NCBI RefSeq assembly: GCF_011440305.1
Contig: NZ_JAAOIW010000017.1
Span: 62,001 to 126,000, forward strand
Length of the DNA: 64,000 bases
Reading direction: 5' to 3'
Source of the DNA: Paenibacillus agricola
Lineage (GTDB): Bacteria > Bacillota > Bacilli > Paenibacillales > NBRC-103111
Part shown: piece after piece, positions 18,792 to 27,226 of the stretch
How positions within the stretch are numbered: the stretch's first letter is position 1
Layout: the number at the start of each line of letters is the position of its first letter
Translations under genes and position numbers: made by a program
Notes under the pieces: generated by a model
The model's database searches: none
What the model saw: the letters and a program-made list of their open reading frames with translations, nothing else
What the model was told of the DNA's origin: nothing

Positions 18792-20516
18792 ATGCTTGAT
18801 TTAACCTACTCAGCAATGATCCAACAAATAAGACCTTATTTTGACGCGACCATCTTGAAGCGCGGCTGGGATTATTATCGTGAAGGAGCCGTGAGGCGCC
18901 TTGAAGTAGAAAGCGATACGCTTGTTAAAGCTACTGTAGCTGGCTCAGAGAATTACTTGGTACGCTTGGATCTTGTCAACGTCCATAAATTTAAGTGTGA
19001 TTGCCCTTACGGCGACTATTGTAAGCATATGGCGGCTGTATTATTCGAGGCTTTCAAGCAAATGGGGCTGGAGCCGAATCAATTTCTGAAGCCGGACCGC
19101 ACCTTTCTGTCAGCTAATAAATCTGCGCGTCCATTGAGCGTTTTGCAATCGGAAATGGAGCTAGGGATTGACGAGCTCGCGGCAAGGCGTTCCCAAAAAG
19201 CCGCAGCAGCATTGGCTTCATCTCAAGCTCTCGATGGTAAAGCTGGAGTGAAGGCTAATCATGCTGGCGACGCAAAGCCCGCAGCTCCGATGAAGAAGCC
19301 CCTAATAATCGAGCCTCAGGAGTCGGGGACGGTGAAGGAATGGCAAAGCTATTTTGAGCATAAATTCGAGAAATATCCGGCCTATAGTATGCAGTCCATC
19401 GAAGAATTTTTGCCGAAGGCTAACAAAGCTTTACTTGCGTTTCATACGACTTGGCCGTCTACTTTAACCTATATATATGAGCTTCAGGTTGCCTTATTCA
19501 TAATGAAGCGTGCTGATGGCCTGCAGGCTCAAATGAGCCAGCATTATTCCCATTATGCTTATCAGTATAGAGAATATTTCCGTCATATTGCCGATCATTG
19601 CCATATTAGATTGACCCAGATTATCAAAGAAATCGATCTGGAGGAAGCATGGCGCTTGTATCCTCACCTACTTGAAGAAACGGCCGCTTACTTGGCTGAG
19701 CATGCCTTCCCTAAGCTTGATTCATTTATGCGTTGGCCAAGTGTTTATAGCTTGTTATGGTCGAGCTTGTTGAAGGTTGAGGCTTGGATGGCTAAGGAGT
19801 GCAGCCGGCTAAATAGGGCTATCGATGAAAGTACGGCACCCGCCACGATTAAGGATGCGTTGCTTGTAGCCCTTCTATTATTCGATGTGCTTGCTGGGAT
19901 GGATGAAAGTGCTATTCATAGAGCCAACAAGGAGCTGAGTAACAAGCATTCAGGTTTATTTTTCCCTTTCCTGCAGGTTCTGTACGCAAGTGAAGAGTGG
20001 GACCGCCTCATCCTCTGGTTGAATTGGATGCAGCCTTTGGTCAAAACCTCCGGTCCCTTATTCCTGGAGCCGTATTTAAACTACTGGCAGGAAGCCAGCA
20101 AGCGCCGCGAATTGGAGAAAGCCTGGAAAGACATGATAAGCTTCCTCCTCCCCGCAAGCTTTCCTTATTATTCGCAATTTTTGGTCAAGCATGAGCGTTA
20201 CCAGGAGTGGGCAGACCTGAACCTGCTATTTTATAGATCTCCTTTAACGATCAATAAAGATATATTAAAGCTTGTGGAGGCCCATGATGTCCGCTTTCTG
20301 CTGCCGCTATATCACTTTGCCATTGAACGTTCTATCCTTGAGAAAAATAGGAGCTCCTATAAAATGGCGGTGAGGTTATTAAAGAAGCTGCACCAATTTT
20401 ATAAGCGGTTAAAAGAGCTGGACCGTTGGGACCGGTATATAGCTCAGATCAGCACTCAATTCTCGCGTTACCGTGCCTTTCAAGAAGAATTACGGAAAGG
20501 AAAGCTAATTGTATGA
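18792..20516 (+). CDS. SWIM zinc-finger protein
   Basis: A 574-residue protein with an N-terminal SWIM domain: Cys69 and Cys71 (CDC), Cys77 and His79 (CKH), in a sheet that is typical of SWIM proteins. The remainder is mostly helical with no motif I recognise. A low-complexity Ala/Lys stretch (about residues 120-175) separates the two parts. GGAGG at 18778-18782 supports ATG 18792 over the upstream in-frame start. The stop overlaps the next start (ATGA). It pairs with an SNF2 helicase, like ywqB-ywqA of B. subtilis, so it is probably a cofactor of that helicase. Confidence 0.85.
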   Translation: MLDLTYSAMIQQIRPYFDATILKRGWDYYREGAVRRLEVESDTLVKATVAGSENYLVRLDLVNVHKFKCDCPYGDYCKHMAAVLFEAFKQMGLEPNQFLKPDRTFLSANKSARPLSVLQSEMELGIDELAARRSQKAAAALASSQALDGKAGVKANHAGDAKPAAPMKKPLIIEPQESGTVKEWQSYFEHKFEKYPAYSMQSIEEFLPKANKALLAFHTTWPSTLTYIYELQVALFIMKRADGLQAQMSQHYSHYAYQYREYFRHIADHCHIRLTQIIKEIDLEEAWRLYPHLLEETAAYLAEHAFPKLDSFMRWPSVYSLLWSSLLKVEAWMAKECSRLNRAIDESTAPATIKDALLVALLLFDVLAGMDESAIHRANKELSNKHSGLFFPFLQVLYASEEWDRLILWLNWMQPLVKTSGPLFLEPYLNYWQEASKRRELEKAWKDMISFLLPASFPYYSQFLVKHERYQEWADLNLLFYRSPLTINKDILKLVEAHDVRFLLPLYHFAIERSILEKNRSSYKMAVRLLKKLHQFYKRLKELDRWDRYIAQISTQFSRYRAFQEELRKGKLIV

Positions 20517-23500
20517 ATCTGTTAGATCCCGTATTTGTCCAGATTGAACGCTTAGAGAACGGTTCTTTTTTGTTGGTGGGCAGGTTTGATGCCCATGCCG
20601 TGTTGAGCCCGGCAGCGCTCAAAATCCGTTTGTTCGCTTGGCACCGTGCCTCTTTTTATGGCGCGGCTATTCGCCATGACCTGAATGACAGTAAGCCCGG
20701 TCTCATTCTATCCCCTTATATGGCAATGAACTACTTGGCGGCTGCCGAATCGATTTCCATGCACGGAGCCGTTACTTGGAGCGATGAGCTCCTGCTCCTG
20801 AGGAAATGGGCTGCCCTTGGCATGGAAGCGTTCGATAAGGGGTGGTATGTCCCCGCTTTCGAAGCTTGGCAGCAGCACCGGATGGACTGGAGCCTGCGGC
20901 TTCCCGAGGAGAGAAGGCACTTCTATGAGCAGTTACTTGAAGAAGCCGAGTCCCAGGGGATTACGTACTGGACCGACTGGTTCGGTCAAGCCGTCAATGA
21001 GCTGCTGGACAGCGAGCCCGATATCACGGCTGCTTGGAGCCAGCTATGCGAAGAGCAGCCCCTGCTGCAGCAGCAGGTGGATCCTAGCCTTAGCTCCGCC
21101 TACGAATGGCTCGATGAGGATGAGTGGCTGGATGCACTGGGCTGGAAGCAGGACGAGATACCTTTCCGTACTTGCCTGCAGTTGGTGGAGCCGGAGGGTG
21201 AGGGCTGGGAGCAAGAGGCTGCCCCTCAGGCTTCAATGACAAGCGATTCAACAGCTTCAACAGCTATGGGCAAGGATGTCTGGCAATTAAAGCTGCTGTT
21301 TCAAGATAAAAGAAACGCGGCTGTGCTGCATGAAATCCGCTTCGATGACAGTTCCGATGGAGGTTTCAATGAAGGCTCCGATAGGAGATCGGATGTAGGT
21401 TTCAATGCTAGACCTCATGTAAGATCTGATGCAAGCCTGCACCAGCAGGATGGGCTGCCAGTCCATTGGCTGCCTTATTATGAGCAGCAGCTAGCCAAGG
21501 ATACCGCGAAGCTGCTGCGGATTGTTCCGATGCTTGGTTTTGGGAGGAAAGAGCAGCTAACAAAGCCAGTAGAACCTGAAGCACCAGCAGAGTCTTTAGC
21601 GCCATCAGAGTTTTTAGAGCCATCAGAGCCATCAGAGCTAACGGAATCAGCAGCGTTTCCAGAATCCCCAGGAGACCTCTCCTCCGTATCCAATCGGGTG
21701 GTGTCTACTCTTACGGATGACCAAGCCTGGGTCTTCATGGAAGAGAGCAGCTTGCAGCTGCTGCAAGCTGGTTATTCCGTGCTGCTTCCCTCGTGGTGGG
21801 AGGAGCTAAGGAAGCTTCGTCCGAAGCTTAAGGCGCAGCTCAAATCGTCCGCTGGAGCTGGCCGCGAATCGATGGTTGGCTTAAGCCAAATCATGCAATT
21901 CGACTGGCGGGTGGCCGTTGGCGATATCGACCTGACGGAAGAAGAATTTATGCGCATGGCTTCGGAGAAAAAACGATTAATGTATATCCGCGGCAGATGG
22001 ATTCAGCTCGATCCGGCTTTTTACGAGCAAGTGCGACAAGCTATGAAGCAAATGGACCAGAAGCAGGGGCTGTCGTTCCGCGAGGTGCTGGAGCTGCATT
22101 TATTAGGGCAGGAAGATGAAGAGGCTGACGCCCATGCAGCAGCCTCGCCAGACCATAATGCCTCCGGGGAGCTTCGGATACAGGTGGAATTAAACCGCCA
22201 TATGAAGCAGCTCATGAAGCAATTGCAGCAAACCAAGCAGCTCCCCATGGTCACCGCACCAAGCACACTACAAGCCGATTTGCGCCATTATCAGCTAGAG
22301 GGCTTGTCATGGCTGGTGTTTCTGCGCAAATATGGCCTAGGCGGGTGCCTAGCTGATGATATGGGACTCGGGAAGACGATCCAGTTCATAGCTTACCTGC
22401 TGCATATCAAAGAGCAAAGGGAGCAGGTAACGGGTTCTACACCACCAGCTTTGCTGATTTGCCCAACCTCGGTGCTGGGCAACTGGCAGAAGGAGCTGCA
22501 GCGCTTTGCACCTACGCTGCAGGTCCATCTCCACTATGGCTCACAGCGTGCCAAGGGTGAAGCATTCGCGGAAGCTATGCATGGCTATGACCTGGTCATT
22601 ACCTCCTATTCGTTGGCCCACCTCGATGAGGAGGAGCTTTCTACGGTTCAGTGGGATACCATCTGCCTGGATGAAGCCCAAAATATTAAAAACGCCTATA
22701 CCAAGCAATCCGCCGCTATCCGCAAGCTTGGAGGGAATCACCGAATCGCTTTGACGGGAACGCCGATAGAGAATCGATTGTCCGAGCTTTGGTCGATTTT
22801 CGATTTTATTAATCCCGGCTATCTGGGCAGCTTGCGGCATTTTACTCATCATTATGTGAACCCGGTCGAGCGTACACGCGACGAGGTGCGTATCGGACAG
22901 GTCCAGAAGCTGGTTCGCCCCTTTCTGCTGCGCCGCTTGAAAAAAGATCCCGCTATCCAGCTCGATTTGCCTGACAAAAATGAAATGAAAGCCTATGTCT
23001 CCTTAACTACAGAGCAAGGGGCTTTATACGAGAATGTCGTGCAAAGCTTAATGAATAAAATAGAAACGCTGAGTGGCATGGAGAAAAAAGGCTTGATTCT
23101 GGCTACCTTAACCAAGCTTAAGCAAATATGTAACCATCCGGCTTTACTACTCAAGGAAACCGGACAGGTGCCATGGGAAGACCGTTCCACCAAAATGATG
23201 CGGCTGCTCGAGATGATCGACGAGCTGAGGGCTGAGGGGGATAATTGCCTGATTTTCACACAGTTTGTCCATATGGGCCATCTATTGCAGACCGCTATCG
23301 AGAAAGAACGAGGCGAAGCCGTGCAGTTCCTTCATGGAGGCGTGCCCAAATCCAAAAGGGACGAGATGATCGCCCGTTTCCAGGACACCGAGCTTCCCAC
23401 AGAACAGCAATGTGGCATCTTTATCCTCTCTCTGAAGGCGGGAGGGACAGGGCTCAACCTTACCGCTGCCAACCATGTGTTCCATTTTGACCGCTGGTGG

Positions 23501-23740
23501 AATCCAGCAGTCGAGAACCAGGCAACCGACCGCGCTTTTCGTATCGGGCAGACCAAGGATGTCCAGGTCCATAAATTCGTAACGCTTGGCACACTGGAGG
23601 AGCGGATCGATGAAATGATCGAACGTAAACAGGGGCTAAGCCAGCAAATTATCGGCAGCGGGGAGAACTGGGTTACAGAGATGTCAACCGATGAGCTGCG
23701 TGAAATGTTTACTTTACGCAAGGAATGGTCAGCCAAATAA
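20513..23740 (+). CDS. SNF2-family DNA helicase/ATPase
   Basis: A 1075-residue protein. The C-terminal half is a complete SNF2 motor: Walker A DDMGLGKT (about 615-622), DEAQ box (about 720-723), LTGTPIENRLSELWS, and a helicase-C domain with LKAGGTGLNLTAANHVF and RAFRIGQ. The N-terminal half holds the SNF2-associated bacterial region (VFMEESSLQLLQAGYSVLLP). It also carries two low-complexity inserts, one Asp/Ser/Arg-rich (about 285-310) and one Pro/Glu/Ser-rich (about 350-390). It translocates on DNA with ATP. Translation is coupled to the SWIM gene by an ATGA overlap, which fixes the start at 20513. Confidence 0.93.
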   Translation: MNLLDPVFVQIERLENGSFLLVGRFDAHAVLSPAALKIRLFAWHRASFYGAAIRHDLNDSKPGLILSPYMAMNYLAAAESISMHGAVTWSDELLLLRKWAALGMEAFDKGWYVPAFEAWQQHRMDWSLRLPEERRHFYEQLLEEAESQGITYWTDWFGQAVNELLDSEPDITAAWSQLCEEQPLLQQQVDPSLSSAYEWLDEDEWLDALGWKQDEIPFRTCLQLVEPEGEGWEQEAAPQASMTSDSTASTAMGKDVWQLKLLFQDKRNAAVLHEIRFDDSSDGGFNEGSDRRSDVGFNARPHVRSDASLHQQDGLPVHWLPYYEQQLAKDTAKLLRIVPMLGFGRKEQLTKPVEPEAPAESLAPSEFLEPSEPSELTESAAFPESPGDLSSVSNRVVSTLTDDQAWVFMEESSLQLLQAGYSVLLPSWWEELRKLRPKLKAQLKSSAGAGRESMVGLSQIMQFDWRVAVGDIDLTEEEFMRMASEKKRLMYIRGRWIQLDPAFYEQVRQAMKQMDQKQGLSFREVLELHLLGQEDEEADAHAAASPDHNASGELRIQVELNRHMKQLMKQLQQTKQLPMVTAPSTLQADLRHYQLEGLSWLVFLRKYGLGGCLADDMGLGKTIQFIAYLLHIKEQREQVTGSTPPALLICPTSVLGNWQKELQRFAPTLQVHLHYGSQRAKGEAFAEAMHGYDLVITSYSLAHLDEEELSTVQWDTICLDEAQNIKNAYTKQSAAIRKLGGNHRIALTGTPIENRLSELWSIFDFINPGYLGSLRHFTHHYVNPVERTRDEVRIGQVQKLVRPFLLRRLKKDPAIQLDLPDKNEMKAYVSLTTEQGALYENVVQSLMNKIETLSGMEKKGLILATLTKLKQICNHPALLLKETGQVPWEDRSTKMMRLLEMIDELRAEGDNCLIFTQFVHMGHLLQTAIEKERGEAVQFLHGGVPKSKRDEMIARFQDTELPTEQQCGIFILSLKAGGTGLNLTAANHVFHFDRWWNPAVENQATDRAFRIGQTKDVQVHKFVTLGTLEERIDEMIERKQGLSQQIIGSGENWVTEMSTDELREMFTLRKEWSAK

Positions 23741-23755
23741 GGGAGAGTGAGCAAC

Positions 23756-23938
23756 TTGTCTGAGATTAAAACGGAGGCCGCTGACCACAAGCCGCAACGA
23801 TCAAGAAAGATCAAGGAAGCACCAACACCTGATTACTTATCGCAGTTTGACCTGGCTGAAAGCCCACATTTGTCCAAGATGTCCATCTCGTGGCAACGGC
23901 TGTATGCTGCTGTAGCTAGGACGACGAAGCGTGTTTAA
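23756..23938 (+). CDS. Small protein of unknown function downstream of the SNF2 gene
   Basis: A 60-residue frame starting at TTG 23756, with GGGAGAG 9 bases upstream, 15 bases after the helicase stop. The N-terminal third is very polar (EIKTEAADHKPQRSRKIKEA); the rest is a short helix-prone segment with WQRLYAAVARTTKRV. No family is recognised. Spacing and ribosome site suggest a third gene of the operon. Confidence 0.5.
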   Translation: MSEIKTEAADHKPQRSRKIKEAPTPDYLSQFDLAESPHLSKMSISWQRLYAAVARTTKRV

Positions 23939-24058
23939 GTACAGCAACAGTTTAGCTGAATCATATTAGCACAGATATCCGTCGTTGCCTAAATTTTTTG
24001 AACAATGTGGAGAGGTCAGGAATCGAATAACTTGAATGAGGATGCTTAGTAGAAAAAG

Positions 24059-24087
24059 TTGGTATCTATAGCTTGGCTTGATATAAT
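24059..24087 (+). promoter_or_regulatory. Sigma-A promoter of galE
   Basis: TTGGTA and TATAAT separated by 17 bases, with TGA before the -10 box (extended -10), about 68 bases before galE. Confidence 0.75.
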
Positions 24088-24154
24088 CTTATTAAGAAAG
24101 AACCCGTTTAGGCAAGAGAGACCTATTAGATCATTTTGATTAGGGGGTAATGTA

Positions 24155-25168
24155 ATGGCAGTATTAATAACGGGTGGAGCGGGCTATATTGGTAGTCATA
24201 CTTGTGTCGAGTTGCTAAATAGCGGTTATGAAATAATTGTAGTAGATTGTATGGTTAACAGCAATCCGGAAGCATTAAAACGTGTTCAGGAGATAACAGG
24301 TAAGAGTTTCCTTTTCTATGAGATTGATTTGCTGGATAGGGATGGTCTTAATAACATTTTCATAGAGAACAGTATCGAAACTGTTATTCATTTTGCCAGC
24401 CTGAAGGCAATTGGCGAATCCGTTCAAAATCCATTGAAATATTATCAAAATAATATTACTGGTACAATTAACTTGTGTCAAACTATGCAAGCTCATGGCG
24501 TGAAAAAGTTGGTATTCAGCTCTTCTGCAACAGTATATGGGGTGTCTGAGAATATTCCGATCACGGAAGACTTTCCTTTGTTGGCAACGAATCCTTATGG
24601 AAGAACGAAACTGATGATTGAAGAGATACTTAGAGATCTGTATTTATCAGATAATAGCTGGAGCATCACGCTTCTGCGTTATTTTAACCCGATTGGAGCT
24701 CATCCTAGCGGACTTATTGGTGAGAACCCGAACGGTGTTCCTAACAATTTGTTGCCCTACATAGCTCAAGTCGCAGTTGGTAAATTGAAGGTGCTTAATG
24801 TGTTTGGTAGCGATTATGCAACACAGGATGGTACAGGAGTTCGTGATTATATACATGTAGTGGATTTGGCAATAGGTCATTTAAAAGCACTTCAGCAAAT
24901 AATCTTGGATACAGGCCGGGGCATTCATACCTATAATCTTGGTTCTGGAAAAGGATATAGTGTGCTGGAGCTGTTGAGAACATTTGAACAAGCTTCGGGC
25001 AAAACAATTCCATACAAGTTTGTAGAACGCCGACCAGGTGATGTGGGCATTTGTTATGCAGATATATTAAAAGCGAAAAAAAACCTTGGTTGGGTGGCAG
25101 AGCGAGATATTAAAGTCATGTGTGAAGATGCTTGGAATTGGCAAATTAATAATCCAAATGGTTACTAA
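24155..25168 (+). CDS. galE: UDP-glucose 4-epimerase
   Basis: A 337-residue extended SDR of normal GalE length. It has the NAD motif GGAGYIGSH (residues 7-15), the catalytic SSSATVYG serine region and Tyr148-x3-Lys152 (YGRTK), and the GalE-type end with a NLGSGKGYSV loop. It interconverts UDP-glucose and UDP-galactose and would supply galactose for surface glycans. A GGGGGTAATG leader precedes the ATG. Monocistronic, at the left edge of the glycan locus. Confidence 0.93.
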   Translation: MAVLITGGAGYIGSHTCVELLNSGYEIIVVDCMVNSNPEALKRVQEITGKSFLFYEIDLLDRDGLNNIFIENSIETVIHFASLKAIGESVQNPLKYYQNNITGTINLCQTMQAHGVKKLVFSSSATVYGVSENIPITEDFPLLATNPYGRTKLMIEEILRDLYLSDNSWSITLLRYFNPIGAHPSGLIGENPNGVPNNLLPYIAQVAVGKLKVLNVFGSDYATQDGTGVRDYIHVVDLAIGHLKALQQIILDTGRGIHTYNLGSGKGYSVLELLRTFEQASGKTIPYKFVERRPGDVGICYADILKAKKNLGWVAERDIKVMCEDAWNWQINNPNGY

Positions 25169-25351
25169 AAATGAGCCGCATTAGCCTGAAAGATTGATGA
25201 TTATTTATAGGTTGACTAAACAAAGCGGCTTATAAGGTAGCTTTCGAAGTTCTAATGATATTACGTATAGAAAATTGTGAAAAACGTTTTTCTCTTATAA
25301 TAGTTGTATTCGGACATACTAGAGTGGATCATTGCGTTTTACTGAAAAACT

Positions 25352-25401
25352 TCAAACAAAAAAAGACCCGATACCGAAGTATCGAGTCTCTTTTTGTTTG
25401 A
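25352..25401. terminator. Bidirectional terminator between galE and the SLH gene
   Basis: CAAACAAAAAAAGACCCGATAC pairs, with two mismatches, with GTATCGAGTCTCTTTTTGTTTG around a CGAA loop. A-runs and T-runs on both sides allow termination in both directions. The rest of 25169-25351 shows nothing recognisable. Confidence 0.9.
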
Positions 25402-25412
25402 AAATTTGCAAA

Positions 25413-27047
25413 CTAGTTAATGAACTGAGCTGTGCTCAAGAAACGTTTTAGAACCGTTGCCGATTGCGCACGAGTTGCATTACCTGTGGAGCCAAGCGTG
25501 TCAGCAGTCATTCCATCGATCAGACCAGCGTTAACCGCAGCAGCGATTTCTTTTTGAGCCCATACAATTTTGTTAGCATCTTTGAATTTGCTCAATACCG
25601 ATTCAGTATCAGCAACATTAGTGCTGATGCTTGCATAATTCATCGCACGAATAGCAATAGCTGCTAATTCTTCACGATTAATTTGTGCATCAGGACGGAA
25701 GGTGTTGTCTTGGTAGCCATCGATCAGACCAGCAGCAGCAGCAGTTGCTACTACAGAAGCATACCAAGCATCAGACTTCACATCAGTAAAGTAAGTTGAA
25801 GCACTTACAGGAGTCAAACCAAGGGAACGAACAGCTAGTGCAGCAAACTCAGCACGAGTGATATTACGTTCTGGTTCAAAAGTTGTATCGGAAGAACCTT
25901 CAACAACCAGCTTGTTAGCTAGAAGCTCAACATCAGCTTTGGACCAATGGGAAGCAACATCGCCGAAGCTTTTGTTCGTTTCAATAACGGTATAAATACT
26001 GTTGCCATTACGTTTCAAGGTAGCAGTATTTTTAGCGTCTGTTGTGCTGAACGTAGCAGGAACAAAGCTTAATTTCTTAGTGGACTCGTCGTAGAGAACA
26101 CCTGTCGTTTTGCTGGAATCAACAGCTTTGGAAACATTGACGGAACGGGAAACAAAGGTTTTACCGAAGTCAACAGGAGTCGTTTTGCTGTCCTTGTCGA
26201 TACCTACTACGTTAAAATCTACTGCATCCGCTAATTGTGTACCGCCAGCAGCCGTAGCAGCAGCTTTAACTTCATCAGCAACAGCTGTAGTTACTTTAGC
26301 AATAGTAATCTTGATTCTCAAATCTTTAACTTCGATACCAAGTGCTTTAGCCAATGCATCCAAGTTGAATACGGACACAGGCAATACATAAGTGCCGGAA
26401 TCATTAGTAACCGTAATCGTTCTTGCACCATTTCCGACTAATGCGGATGCTGGAAGCAATGCTGTAGTACCGGAAAGCTTCAATGTAACATCACCAGCTG
26501 CTAAACCATTGGATAAAGCATTAGCATCGATGGAGCCATCACTGTTTACATAAATTCCGCCTGTGCTAACACCGCCGCCACCACCGCCACCGCCGCTACT
26601 TCCGCCGCCACCTAAGTTGGTGTTGTATACGGTTTGGTAAACGCTAGAAGTTACTTCTTGCAATTTTACGTAATTAAAACGGCTATTGGTAGTGTAGCTA
26701 AATGGATATCTGTACACGCCTTCTGCTGCATCATAAGTATATGTAGCAGTTGTTGCAGTGTTTAGATAATTTCCATATTGATCAAAAACTTTTACTTGTG
26801 CACCAACACCTGTAGTATCATACGTAGTGGAATAAACGGAACCATTTACTGTAAATCCACTGTAAGAAGGAGCCGGAGTTGTTGTAAAACTGCCAGTTGC
26901 AGCAAAAGCCAAGACAGGAACGGTGATAGCGGTAATAAGTGACAAAGAAAGTACTGAAGATAATTTAGTAACAAAAGTACGATTTAACACGGTATTCCTC
27001 CTATTTGTTTCTCTATTAGTTTGGTCTTGCAAATTTTCATTCGCCAT
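25413..27047 (-). CDS. SLH-domain surface protein (S-layer-type)
   Basis: A 544-residue secreted protein: signal peptide ending VLAFA-A, an N-terminal beta-rich region, a Gly-rich linker (GGGGSSGGGGGGGG), a second domain, and three C-terminal SLH motifs (FGDVASHWSKADV, YFTDVKSDAWYASVV, KFKDANKIVWAQKEI). SLH domains bind pyruvylated secondary cell-wall polymer. Two strong in-frame starts exist: ATG 27047 after GGGAGGTGA, and GTG 26990 after AGGAGG. The second gives a standard signal peptide; the first adds 19 polar residues. Its position beside a glycan ligase candidate makes it a plausible glycoprotein target. It ends at a strong terminator. Confidence 0.9.
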   Translation of the reverse strand: MANENLQDQTNRETNRRNTVLNRTFVTKLSSVLSLSLITAITVPVLAFAATGSFTTTPAPSYSGFTVNGSVYSTTYDTTGVGAQVKVFDQYGNYLNTATTATYTYDAAEGVYRYPFSYTTNSRFNYVKLQEVTSSVYQTVYNTNLGGGGSSGGGGGGGGVSTGGIYVNSDGSIDANALSNGLAAGDVTLKLSGTTALLPASALVGNGARTITVTNDSGTYVLPVSVFNLDALAKALGIEVKDLRIKITIAKVTTAVADEVKAAATAAGGTQLADAVDFNVVGIDKDSKTTPVDFGKTFVSRSVNVSKAVDSSKTTGVLYDESTKKLSFVPATFSTTDAKNTATLKRNGNSIYTVIETNKSFGDVASHWSKADVELLANKLVVEGSSDTTFEPERNITRAEFAALAVRSLGLTPVSASTYFTDVKSDAWYASVVATAAAAGLIDGYQDNTFRPDAQINREELAAIAIRAMNYASISTNVADTESVLSKFKDANKIVWAQKEIAAAVNAGLIDGMTADTLGSTGNATRAQSATVLKRFLSTAQFIN

Positions 27048-27226
27048 TTTTGTTTCACCTCCCTTCCAGCGATATATGTTAACAAGGCTTGTGCCAATGT
27101 TAAATCTAGTCGAACCATGTTGATAATAAATTTGAACAAGCAATTTTCATTTTATCACCATAATGTTATTTATGGTAGCCTTTTGGGAAAAAAAGAGTGC
27201 TTCCAATTATAGGGACGTAATTTATA

